Positions 1-6,131 are shown, numbered from the stretch's first letter. The stretch is 7,950 bases of DNA from Candidatus Zixiibacteriota bacterium (GCA_022866585.1 JALHUP010000230.1:1-7950), one strand, 5' to 3'. A program made the numbers and translations. The notes: a model not told the origin generated them from the sequence alone.

Positions 1-717
1 AGGAAGTTCGCTTTTAACCTCATATCTTGTTTCCCCAATCTCCAAGCTAAGTTCTTTTAAGATGTTTTTTGCCTCTTCCAGACTTTTGCCAGCCAAATTA
101 GGCATCATCACCGTGTCTGGTGAGGCTCCCAAGCTTACCTTAAAGTTTACTGACATTCCTAAGGGAACTGATAAACCGTAGGAAGGGGAACTATTGACCA
201 CCACGTTTTCAGGAAGACTGTCGGAGGGAATCCAGTTAATTTCCCCCACCTCCAAGCCTTCCTCACCCAGCATTAGCTCAGCTTGCCTCAGAGATACTCC
301 CTTAAGGTTGGGCACCTGGACTATTTTCTCCCCTTTACTAACCACTACCTTTACGATCCTCCCCTTCTTAACTTTTGTTTGGGGATTAGGACTTTGAGAC
401 AATATTATTCCTGGAGGCTTAGACGGATTATATTCCTCAGCTAAAATCTTCAGGGATAAATCTCTTTTCTGCAAAATTTCCTCAGCTTCTTTTAAGCTCA
501 GATTGGTAATATCGGGCAGGAGATGCTCCTTTCCACTGTGAACCAATGCCGGCATGATCACTCTGTCAACCAGAAGCAAAAAAAGATAGAAAGCCACAAA
601 TACCCCCACTACCAAAATGGGATATCTTATATATTTATTTCTCCAAATGGAGATTTTTAGGTTTTGAACGAGTTTTTTCAGACCGTTGATTTTCTTAATC
701 CCCCGAATAAAGGTTTT
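1..717 (-). CDS. Membrane-anchored PASTA-domain protein (3' end beyond window, start unresolved)
   Basis: No known enzyme activity. PASTA domains bind peptidoglycan fragments or beta-lactams in characterised proteins, so the large C-terminal part probably lies outside the inner membrane. The open frame gives a basic N-terminus (IKKINGLKKL...WRNKYIRYP), one membrane segment (about 619-550, ILVVGVFVAFYLFLLLV) and then PASTA repeats: about 540-331 (starting LLPDITNLSLKEAE), about 330-127 (VQVPNLKGVSLRQAE...), and a third from 126 cut by the window edge (VMMPNLAGKSLEEAK). Each repeat has the usual P-[ND]-[LI]-x-[GN]-x-S-[LX]-xx-A pattern. There is no kinase domain in the visible part. An in-frame TAA lies at 718-720, and no ATG, GTG or TTG occurs before the membrane segment; the first is TTG at 613-615. 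The coordinates therefore mark the open frame, not a proven start. A one-base shift in the G run at 700-704 would join it to an ATG at 749-751. The gene follows rsmB by about 100 bases, an arrangement I recall from several bacterial lineages. Confidence 0.8.
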
Positions 718-751
718 TTAAAAATTCTTTCCCTATACGGGTCTCCGTCAT
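695..751 (-). other. 18-codon ATG frame that may be the lost N-terminus of the PASTA gene
   Basis: From ATG at 749-751 this frame reads MTETRIGKEFLKNLYSGD and stops at TAA 695-697. Removing one base from the GGGGG run (700-704) would carry it directly into the PASTA protein frame (…LYSG-IKKINGLKKL…), giving a basic cytoplasmic tail ahead of the membrane segment. No clear Shine-Dalgarno sequence precedes the ATG. The stretch could instead be non-coding spacer, since CGGAGACCC resembles the intergenic repeats of this window. Hence the low confidence. Confidence 0.3.
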
Positions 752-817
752 TTCAAATACACAAATCTTAACTTCTTAAGATAAGATTTCTTTAAACAAA
801 ATCCACTATTTTTTGTT

Positions 818-2143
818 TCAGGATGAATCCAGTCTGGCGGCGAAACCTCCATCCATTTTATGAATATGAGGAAAGGTTCGGACAAAGCCAGATTCGTCCA
901 CCACCTCAGAGTCCATATAAAGTGAAGCATCCGTAAGTTTGAAATCTCTTCTTTTCTCCAAAAACTTTTCAATCACAAAATCGTTTTCTTCCCTGGTGAG
1001 GGTGCAGGTGCTGTAGACCAAAACGCCCCTTTTTTTCACAAGATTTGCGGCATTAAAAAGTATCTCTAGTTGAAGCTTTTGCAACCTGAGCAAATCCTCT
1101 TTTTGTTTTCTCCATCTTGAGTCAGGATTTCTCCCCAATACTCCTAACCCGGAGCAAGGGGCATCCACCAAAACCCGATCCACAGGTCGAACTTGAAAGT
1201 TACGAGCATCTCCACAAAAATAGCTCACCGAGTCTACTTTTAATCTTCGGCAATTTTCTCTCAATAGCTTTATTTTCTCCAGGTTTTTGTCCACTGCCAA
1301 AACCTTTCCCCTGCTTCCTAATAGCTCCGCAATAAAGGTGCTCTTCCCCCCTGGGGCCGCGCACAAATCTAGGATGGTTTCGTCTGGTTGTGGATCTAAT
1401 AAAGTCACCGGAAATCCTGCGCTTTCGTCCTGAAGGTAAACTAAACCTTCCACCAGAGGCGTAAAATGATTCAGATCCACTCTGGATTCAATATAATAAA
1501 AATTTTCCAAAAATCTCCCTGACTTAAATTTGGTCTTACTTTTATTGAATTCTTCCTCTAAGGAATGACTCTCCACCTTCAGTGAATTCATCCTAAAACA
1601 CAGCTTAGGTCTTTCATTGAAAACTTGACAAAGCTTTATGGTTTCCTCCTCTCCAAACATATTCAACCAGCTTTCCACCAAAAAGTTAGGAAAAGAATAG
1701 AATAAGGCTATGTTTTCAACTTTGTTTTCTTCCCAGGAAGGAAAACTTACTTTGCTTTTGTCCCTTAAGTAACTCCTTAAAACCGCATTAACTAAAGCCA
1801 CCGTGCCTCTATGCCCAAATTTTTTAGCCAAATTCACCGATTCATTTACTGCGGCACTCTCCGGCACCCTATCCAAAAAATCTATCTGGTAAACTCCCAA
1901 TCTTAAAATGTTCCTTATCCAAGGCGTTAAATCGTTTATCTCTTTTTCCAAAAAGAAGCCCAGAACATAGTCCAGCCTTCTTCTCATTTTGGTGGTTCCG
2001 TTGACCAGTTCGCTTACAAATCTCCGATCTAAATTTGATAGATGATAATTTTTGCAAAAAAGCTCAATCGTTTCGTTGGCGAAAGCAGACTTCATTTCTA
2101 TTTCATACAAAATCTCTAAGGCGATCTCTCTGGCGTTTGGCAT
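818..2143 (-). CDS. rsmB: 16S rRNA (cytosine-967-C5)-methyltransferase RsmB
   Basis: Cytoplasmic enzyme that transfers a methyl group from S-adenosylmethionine to C967 (E. coli numbering) of 16S rRNA during small-subunit assembly. The 441-aa length is normal for the family. Residues about 4-130 form the NusB-like RNA-binding domain (NAREIALEILYEIE; RNILRLGVYQIDFLD; PESAAVNESVNLAKKF). The Rossmann-type methyltransferase domain follows, with SAM-binding DLCAAPGGKS at 259-268 and acidic VDK at 284-286. DAPCSGLG holds the conserved motif VI cysteine (Cys330), and YSTCT holds the catalytic nucleophile (Cys380). The C-terminus has the family signature RTFPHIHKMDGGF (422-434). Nothing is missing or broken. 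The start ATG at 2141-2143 puts the NusB domain at the very N-terminus as expected, although the upstream AAAGTGAAAGA is only a weak ribosome-binding site. The PASTA gene follows on the same strand. fmt, a frequent neighbour, is not in the window. Confidence 0.96.
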   Translation of the reverse strand: MPNAREIALEILYEIEMKSAFANETIELFCKNYHLSNLDRRFVSELVNGTTKMRRRLDYVLGFFLEKEINDLTPWIRNILRLGVYQIDFLDRVPESAAVNESVNLAKKFGHRGTVALVNAVLRSYLRDKSKVSFPSWEENKVENIALFYSFPNFLVESWLNMFGEEETIKLCQVFNERPKLCFRMNSLKVESHSLEEEFNKSKTKFKSGRFLENFYYIESRVDLNHFTPLVEGLVYLQDESAGFPVTLLDPQPDETILDLCAAPGGKSTFIAELLGSRGKVLAVDKNLEKIKLLRENCRRLKVDSVSYFCGDARNFQVRPVDRVLVDAPCSGLGVLGRNPDSRWRKQKEDLLRLQKLQLEILFNAANLVKKRGVLVYSTCTLTREENDFVIEKFLEKRRDFKLTDASLYMDSEVVDESGFVRTFPHIHKMDGGFAARLDSS

Positions 2144-2190
2144 GGGTGTCTTTCACTTTTTTGAATACGGTTATAGATTAAAGCAATAGC

Positions 2191-2284
2191 GGGAAACCAC
2201 CCTTCGCAAAGCTCAGGGCAAGCAAGGGTCTCCCCTACGGTAAACCTTAGCGCAGTTAATCGTAGGGAACGGTTCATGCCCTAC
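2191..2284. repeat. Cluster of nested palindromes between the radical SAM gene and rsmB
   Basis: This 94-base stretch contains several inverted pairs. GTAGGG (2262-2267) pairs with CCCTAC (2279-2284). CCCTACG (2233-2239) pairs with CGTAGGG (2261-2267). ACCCTTCGC pairs imperfectly with GCAAGGGT around 2199-2229. CCCTTCGCAAAGCTCAGGG (2200-2218) is itself a hairpin of a type often seen dispersed in bacterial genomes. The pairings compete with one another. There is no coding potential. The remainder of the 2144-2417 gap shows only AT-rich spacer and the terminator at its right end. Confidence 0.6.
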
Positions 2285-2353
2285 CCTTAAAAAGTTTTTC
2301 TCCTTTTCTAAACCAGACTATAAGAATTTACAAAACCCTTGCTATGAATTTAG

Positions 2354-2412
2354 AAAAAACGCATCAACCCCGTAGAGTCGGGGTCTCCGCTTCGCTACGA
2401 CAAAGTTGATGC
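2354..2412 (-). terminator. Probable intrinsic terminator of the radical SAM gene
   Basis: Read on the minus strand, starting a few bases after the TAG-region stop at 2418, GCATCAAC (2412-2405) pairs with GTTGATGC (2368-2361). An inner CCCCG-ACTCTA-CGGGG hairpin (2383-2368) overlaps the base of this stem. One base later comes a run of six T (2359-2354). A stable hairpin followed by a U tract fits rho-independent termination. The left arm also contains the constant 25-nt head of a dispersed repeat, so the terminator appears to have been built from, or invaded by, that repeat. Confidence 0.65.
2369..2403 (-). repeat. Dispersed repeat copy 1: constant head plus CCCG-N6-CGGG hairpin
   Basis: The minus strand from 2403 reads TTG then TCGTAGCGAAGCGGAGA, then CCCCG, the loop ACTCTA and CGGG. 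The first 25 nt match plus-strand 5236-5260 at 24 of 25 positions (C against T at position 21). Both copies then have a six-base loop of unrelated sequence closed by CGGG. The conserved head, conserved stem and variable loop identify it as one repeat family in two orientations. Confidence 0.7.
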
Positions 2413-2417
2413 ACACT

Positions 2418-5027
2418 TTATAGCACATCCATAGGAGTCAAAATCCTTTTTTCAGTTTTGATAAGGAGTCCGGTCCTTTTGAAAATCAGGCTTAAAACTT
2501 TCCTACCCTCAAGCCCAAAACCGTAAATTAAAACTTCCTGGGGTCTAACATAGCCCTCTGTTCCTAAGCCCAAAAACATCTTCATTTTAGTTTCTGAATC
2601 CTCTCCCTCGCACTCCAATTTTACAATATGTTTTCTTACGTCGATCTCTTTTGATCCTTGTTGGGTGATCCTTTGGACCAAAAGATTTTTTTGACTTAAG
2701 ATAGATTGGATCTTTGCAATTATCTCTGCTTCAGGATAATCTAACCCTACCTCATATAAGGCTAAGTTTATTATAAAACTCAAGGATTCCGATTTCCCCA
2801 GGATCGGTTTTGCCTCCAGGAACTCAAATCCCGGCGGCAAAGCCTGGTTCAAACGATAAAGAACTCCATGTGAATAAGGCTGGGTTAGCTGTATATCTAA
2901 GTATTCGGAATCGGAGATAAATCCCAAGGGGAGTGGAGGTCCAAAAGCTACCCTCTGATGAGGATGGAATCCCTCCGAATAAGCAATTGGTATTCCCGAT
3001 CTTCGGATGGCACGCTCGAACGTGCGCCCCACATCTAAATGGGAAGTGAACCTAACTTCCTCCGATTTACTCCACCTAAGTCTTACCCGGCTGCGTGCCA
3101 CGGTAAGAGCAGGAGATATCCCCATTCTTTTCTTTTTGCGACCATATGCTTCTGAAGAAGATTTGACTGAGTCTTCAGGCTGAAAAGTGATCTTTTCAAA
3201 AACCTTTTTTTCGATCAGATCGCCCACTTTCATCTCCCCTTTTGGAAGAACGAATTCTGTGTCTTGAGATTCGAAAGCGTAAGCTCTGTTTTTTTCTTTT
3301 TGTAAAGATTCTTTTCTAATCCCCTTGTCTATGTGATCCCAGGGAAGAGAGGAGTCCAGGTCCCTGGTTTGCAAATAAAAGGATGGATCAATTTCGCTTT
3401 CGCAAAAAGCCTCTTTCCAGATCTGGTAATTGAAATGTTCAGTCCAAGCATCCAATCTGGCTCCCTTTTTCCAAGCCGAGAAAATCACCTTTGACAAAAG
3501 GCGGTCCCCTCTGCCTAAAATCCCTTCGAGACAGGAGACTTCTGGATCGCGAGTTTTTAGATTCAAATTCCCCCCTCTGAGATTAGATTTCAAATAATCC
3601 ATCTTCTCTTGAAGACTATCTATATCCTCCTGTTTTTCCCACTGAAAAGGAGTGTGGGGTTTTGGAGTGAAAGGAGAAATGGCGACGTTCAAATTTTTTC
3701 CTCCCCCCATCTGGTTTCCAATTCTTAAAATCCTTTTTAAAAGATGAATGATACCATCTAAGTCCTCTTTTGTCTCGGTGGGAAGCCCGATCATAAAATA
3801 AAGTTTGATCAGATTCCATCCAGAAGAATAGGCGATTTTGACGGTGTTCAAAAGATCCTCTTCTGCCAAATTTTTACAGATGACCTGCCTCAGCCTTAAA
3901 GTTCCTGCCTCCGGAGCGAAGGTCAAACCAGGCTTTTTGGTTTTGGACAAAAGCTGTGCCAATTCCAAAGAGAAAGAATCCGGACGAAGCGAGGGGAGCG
4001 AAATTGAGACCCGCTTTGAGTAAAATTTTTCATGCAATCTTTTGGCTAATTCCGGTAGTTTTGAGTAATCGGTGGTGGAAAGAGACAAAAGAGATATCTC
4101 ATCCCAACCGGAGTTAGCTATTCCCATTTCAGCTTGTTTTACTATATCTTCGAAGGGTCGTTCTCTTTTAGGATAATAAACAATCCTGGCTTCGCAGAAT
4201 CGACAACCCATGGGACACCCACGCATGATCTCTATGGTAAAACGATCATGAATAGTCTCCAAAAAGGGGACTATAGGAATAGTCGGGTAATATTCGCTTT
4301 TTAATTGAGGTATGGTCCTCACCTTAATTTTTTCAGGAACGTCAGGAAGCTTTGGAGTGATTTTCTCAAATCTTTTTTGGGCATCATATTTGACTTCATA
4401 AAAAGAGGGAACATAAACTCCGGAAATTTTCGAGAGTTTCAACAAAAGCTCTTCTTTTTTCATCGCACTTTGCTTGGACTTTTCAATTTCGTCCAAGATC
4501 TGGTGGATGATTTCCTCTCCATCTCCCAAGGCGAAAAGATCGATAAATTCAGCCATAGGCTCAGGATTCAAAGTGGAAGGACCTCCGGCTATGACCAAGG
4601 GATCATTTTCAGTTCTCTGCGAAGACAAAACCGGAATGCCTGCTAAGTCCAACATATTTAGAACCGTGGTATAGTTAAGCTCATAGGTTAGTGAAAACCC
4701 AATGACATCAAATTCTTTCAAGGGGGTATGGGTTTCCAAAGAGAAAAGAGGAATATTTTCTTTTCTTAAAAGTTCTTCAGCATCCACCCATGGAGCGAAG
4801 ACCCTTTCGGCGACAGAGTTTGGTCTTTTATTGATCAGATGGTAAAGTATGGAAAGCCCCAGATAGGACATTCCGATCTCATACACATCCGGAAAAGCCA
4901 AAGCTACCTTCAGCTTTCCCACATGGTCCTTTTTTACAGCTCCCAACTCATTTCCAACATACCTTCCGGGCTTTATCACAAACGGGAGCAATTCTTTTTT
5001 GATTTTTTCTGATAACGGATGCATCAT
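2418..5027 (-). CDS. TIGR03960-type B12-binding-like/radical SAM protein fused to DUF2344
   Basis: Predicted cytoplasmic radical SAM enzyme whose reaction is unknown to me. Residues about 38-180 form the cobalamin-binding-like N-terminal region of the TIGR03960 family (FPDVYEIGMSYLGLSILYHL; PLVIAGGPSTLNPEP; FALGDGEEII). The radical SAM core covers about 255-480, with RGCPMGCRFC giving the cluster cysteines 271, 275 and 278 in CxxxCxxC spacing. The following bases of the motif read EARIVYYPKRER, slightly unlike the usual QAG-IYRP-RER. Residues 646-850 match DUF2344/TIGR03936 (LRWSKSEEVRFTSHLD; YSEGFHPHQRVAFGPPLPLG). The two units are separate genes in many bacteria and fused in others; together they make 869 aa here. 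ATG ATG at 5022-5027 is the start, without a visible Shine-Dalgarno sequence. Homologues often sit beside RNase E/G and rplU-rpmA; neither is present here, and a terminator follows the stop. A link to ribosomes or RNA is therefore only a suggestion from other genomes. Confidence 0.92.
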   Translation of the reverse strand: MMHPLSEKIKKELLPFVIKPGRYVGNELGAVKKDHVGKLKVALAFPDVYEIGMSYLGLSILYHLINKRPNSVAERVFAPWVDAEELLRKENIPLFSLETHTPLKEFDVIGFSLTYELNYTTVLNMLDLAGIPVLSSQRTENDPLVIAGGPSTLNPEPMAEFIDLFALGDGEEIIHQILDEIEKSKQSAMKKEELLLKLSKISGVYVPSFYEVKYDAQKRFEKITPKLPDVPEKIKVRTIPQLKSEYYPTIPIVPFLETIHDRFTIEIMRGCPMGCRFCEARIVYYPKRERPFEDIVKQAEMGIANSGWDEISLLSLSTTDYSKLPELAKRLHEKFYSKRVSISLPSLRPDSFSLELAQLLSKTKKPGLTFAPEAGTLRLRQVICKNLAEEDLLNTVKIAYSSGWNLIKLYFMIGLPTETKEDLDGIIHLLKRILRIGNQMGGGKNLNVAISPFTPKPHTPFQWEKQEDIDSLQEKMDYLKSNLRGGNLNLKTRDPEVSCLEGILGRGDRLLSKVIFSAWKKGARLDAWTEHFNYQIWKEAFCESEIDPSFYLQTRDLDSSLPWDHIDKGIRKESLQKEKNRAYAFESQDTEFVLPKGEMKVGDLIEKKVFEKITFQPEDSVKSSSEAYGRKKKRMGISPALTVARSRVRLRWSKSEEVRFTSHLDVGRTFERAIRRSGIPIAYSEGFHPHQRVAFGPPLPLGFISDSEYLDIQLTQPYSHGVLYRLNQALPPGFEFLEAKPILGKSESLSFIINLALYEVGLDYPEAEIIAKIQSILSQKNLLVQRITQQGSKEIDVRKHIVKLECEGEDSETKMKMFLGLGTEGYVRPQEVLIYGFGLEGRKVLSLIFKRTGLLIKTEKRILTPMDVL

Positions 5028-5039
5028 GCTATTTTTCAG

Positions 5040-5057
5040 CGCAGACTAAAGTCTGCG
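5040..5057. repeat. Perfect hairpin CGCAGACT-AA-AGTCTGCG just upstream of the radical SAM gene
   Basis: An 8-bp perfect inverted repeat with a two-base centre lies 12 bases before the start codon of the radical SAM gene. In RNA it would form a stable hairpin close to the ribosome-binding region. The following GGCTAC (5057-5062) can instead pair with GTAGCC at 5086-5091. Confidence 0.7.
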
Positions 5058-5084
5058 GCTACATTTTGATTACCATTTGATTAA

Positions 5085-5135
5085 CGTAGCCAAGCCTTTA
5101 TGGCTTGGCACCAAGGCGTAAAGCCTTGGCTACGC
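5085..5135. repeat. 51-bp compound palindrome (two hairpins inside a 10-bp inverted repeat)
   Basis: CGTAGCCAAG (5085-5094) is the exact reverse complement of CTTGGCTACG (5126-5135). Inside, GCCAAGCC/GGCTTGGC (5089-5096 with 5102-5109) and CCAAGGC/GCCTTGG (5111-5117 with 5123-5129) form two local hairpins that use part of the outer arms. The DNA could thus fold either as one long stem or as two neighbouring hairpins. This is the type of small palindrome found dispersed between genes in many bacteria. It may also act in the leader RNA of the radical SAM gene. Confidence 0.75.
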
Positions 5136-5156
5136 CTTATTCATTCACAACACATT

Positions 5157-5185
5157 AATATAAACAAAAATTAGAAAAAAACCAA
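5157..5185 (-). promoter_or_regulatory. Candidate sigma70-type promoter for the radical SAM gene
   Basis: On the minus strand TTGGTT (5185-5180) and TATATT (5162-5157) are separated by 17 bases. The -10 box matches TATAAT at 5 of 6 positions, but the -35 box matches TTGACA at only 3. Transcription from here would give a leader of about 120 nt carrying the palindromes at 5040-5135. The call rests on spacing and sequence alone in an AT-rich stretch. Confidence 0.3.
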
Positions 5186-5222
5186 GATATGTTGGAGGTA
5201 ATCCAGTAAGAATTGGGGGTTA

Positions 5223-5365
5223 GGAGTGCAGAAGCTTGTCGTAGCGAAGCGGAGATCCCGCCCAGCCGGGCGTCCGTCTGGACATTTCGCGGGGCTTCTG
5301 TGGGTTTTAAAGCGCTTTCAAAGTTTGAAATCAACTTTGCACCTCGCCAAAGCAAGGTGCACTCC
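5223..5365. repeat. 143-bp repeat element with GGAGTGC/GCACTCC inverted ends
   Basis: GGAGTGC (5223-5229) and GCACTCC (5359-5365) are exact inverted ends. Nested inside are CAGAAGC/GCTTCTG (5229-5235 with 5294-5300), AAAGCGCTTT (5309-5318), CAAAGTT/AACTTTG (5319-5325 with 5333-5339) and an imperfect GCACCTCGC/GCAAGGTGC hairpin (5339-5360). Copy 2 of the GTCGTAGCGAAGCGGAGA repeat also lies inside. It has no believable reading frame and looks like a small non-autonomous palindromic element or several nested ones. With the hairpins at 5040-5135, it fills most of the gap 5028-5377. Confidence 0.6.
5236..5270 (+). repeat. Dispersed repeat copy 2: constant head plus CCCG-N6-CGGG hairpin
   Basis: The 25-nt head (5236-5260) matches minus-strand 2403-2379 with one difference. 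CCCG (5257-5260) and CGGG (5267-5270) enclose the loop CCCAGC, whereas copy 1 has ACTCTA. This copy is in the opposite orientation to copy 1 and is not followed by a T tract. Confidence 0.7.
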
Positions 5366-5377
5366 ATAAAGGCTCAC

Positions 5378-5449
5378 TCAAAGTTTTTTTGCCACCTCAC
5401 GAGCAACATCCATGGTAGTGGAACTTCCGCCTATATTGTGGTTCAGATA
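5378..5449 (-). pseudogene. 3'-terminal remnant of a second isocitrate/isopropylmalate-type dehydrogenase gene
   Basis: From 5449 down, the minus strand reads YLNHNIGGSSTTMDVAREVAKKL and then TGA (5378-5380). The last 17 residues align without gaps to the C-terminus of the dehydrogenase at 6182-7300 (GGSSTTTQVAEEVARKL): 13 of 17 residues are identical and both frames end at the same place. Over those codons plus the stop, 37 of 54 bases agree by my count, so the copies are well diverged and this is not a recent direct repeat. A TAG at 5450-5452 closes the frame upstream, and no further gene body is visible before the antitoxin-like gene. It is too short to code for an enzyme. Convergence by chance seems unlikely because the match ends exactly at the stop codon. 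Confidence 0.7.
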
Positions 5450-5467
5450 CTATATCATATTAATAGG

Positions 5468-5668
5468 TCACTTAGTTTCCCTCAATATTTTCTTTCCCTG
5501 AGGAGTGGTTATCAGTCTGAATCCACTTTCTTTCAGTCCTTCCTCTACCATCTGGTGCCAATAATTTATTTCTTCTTCAGCAGTCATGGTATTAGTTTTT
5601 TTTGAAATCTCTTTTCGTATTTTGTGTATTTCCTTGAGGACCATTGAATTTGAGTTGTGTTTAATCAT
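5468..5668 (-). CDS. Small antitoxin-like protein paired with the PIN-domain protein
   Basis: A 66-aa hydrophilic, probably cytoplasmic protein (MIKHNSNSMVLKEIHKIRKE…). The segment VLKEIHKIRKEI followed by MTAEEEINYWHQMVEEGLK resembles the small partners commonly encoded after PIN genes of this subtype, where the pattern is V-KEIHKIRE-…-MTPEE. Its likely role is to bind and neutralise the PIN nuclease or help it recognise a target; no DNA-binding motif is obvious. I chose ATG 5666-5668 because a GGAGGTGAT Shine-Dalgarno sequence ends nine bases before it (measured from GGAGG). The in-frame TTG at 5672-5674 is too close to that site. The start overlaps the end of the PIN gene (stop 5661-5663), so translation is coupled. 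The toxin-first order is the reverse of classical vapBC. The C-terminal part (GFRLITTPQGKKILRETK) is not one I recognise. Confidence 0.65.
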   Translation of the reverse strand: MIKHNSNSMVLKEIHKIRKEISKKTNTMTAEEEINYWHQMVEEGLKESGFRLITTPQGKKILRETK

Positions 5669-6131
5669 TTGCAATCACCTCCTCCGGGGTAACTATTTCT
5701 ATCTCCCCGTAACCCAACTTCTGGCAAATCCTTCTTACCGCTAATTTAGTTTCGATATTGACAATATGCTCAAGATTCCAGCTGACGATCGCATCTACCT
5801 GATGAATTACTCCTAATGCAATATGAAGAGCATCCGGTTCATATTCAGCAGGAATAACTTTTTCATTTATGAGAACCTCAGCAAATTTCCGACAGCTTTC
5901 AGTCAACTCCAAAAGTGGCAAACCCTCTATAACCCTTAACAATTTTCCCCTCTTTGATGGATCCTTGGTCTTTTCGATCTCTGCCACCACAACTTCGGAG
6001 ACAAAAACTTCATATGGGCGAGTCTTAATCTTTTTCCAAAACTTGAGAGTGGCATTTTGTTTTTCTGGCGTATCCTCCGCAAATATGTAATTTGGAATTG
6101 TGGTTTCCAAGTATAATTTCAGTTTTTTCAT
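5661..6131 (-). CDS. PIN-domain protein, probable VapC-like toxin nuclease
   Basis: A 156-aa PIN-fold protein, probably a Mg-dependent endoribonuclease acting on RNA in the cytoplasm. It opens MKKLKLYLETTIPNYIF, where Glu9 takes the place of the usual first aspartate (DTN/DTS). This belongs to the LETT-x-P-N subtype of PIN proteins. Further likely metal ligands are Glu51 (VVAEIE), Asp100 (EPDALHIA) and the polar Asn119 in DAIVSWNLEHI. The length suits a single PIN domain. ATG 6129-6131 is the start; AAAAGG lies rather far upstream, so the ribosome-binding site is weak. It follows the dehydrogenase gene by 50 bases and overlaps the small partner gene. With that partner it forms a toxin-antitoxin-like module. 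A PIN protein with another RNA-processing role is the alternative. No integrase or transposase accompanies it. Confidence 0.82.
   Translation of the reverse strand: MKKLKLYLETTIPNYIFAEDTPEKQNATLKFWKKIKTRPYEVFVSEVVVAEIEKTKDPSKRGKLLRVIEGLPLLELTESCRKFAEVLINEKVIPAEYEPDALHIALGVIHQVDAIVSWNLEHIVNIETKLAVRRICQKLGYGEIEIVTPEEVIAND
5674..5682 (-). promoter_or_regulatory. Shine-Dalgarno site GGAGGTGAT of the antitoxin-like gene
   Basis: The nine bases complement the 3' end of 16S rRNA completely and lie inside the last codons of the PIN gene (PEEVIAND). Nine bases separate GGAGG from ATG 5666-5668. The site settles the start of the small gene and predicts that the partner is made in larger amount than the weakly initiated PIN protein. 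Confidence 0.75.

Noticed and set aside
764..788. AATCTTA/TAAGATT inverted repeat between rsmB and the PASTA gene as a terminator
   Set aside because: The stem is short and AT-rich with an 11-base loop and no T tract on the minus strand, so termination is not supported. The two genes are more likely co-transcribed.
748..972. 74-codon minus-strand frame overlapping the 3' end of rsmB
   Set aside because: It is a shadow of the well-conserved rsmB C-terminus in another frame.
4305..4674. Two plus-strand frames opposite the radical SAM gene
   Set aside because: They are antisense to a strongly conserved coding region and have no ribosome-binding site or recognisable protein pattern.
5155..5367. 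70-codon minus-strand frame beginning MECTLLWRGAKL
   Set aside because: It is made entirely of palindromic repeat sequence (inverted ends 5223-5365 and repeat copy 2) and the promoter-like AT-rich stretch. It has no protein-like pattern and no Shine-Dalgarno sequence.
5028..5377. CRISPR array or tRNA gene in the repeat-rich spacer
   Set aside because: The repeats are palindromic, of different sequences and not regularly spaced. No cloverleaf with tRNA consensus bases was found.
5213..5605. 130-codon plus-strand frame
   Set aside because: It crosses the repeat element, the dehydrogenase remnant and the antitoxin-like gene on the other strand. Its composition follows those features and shows no domain.
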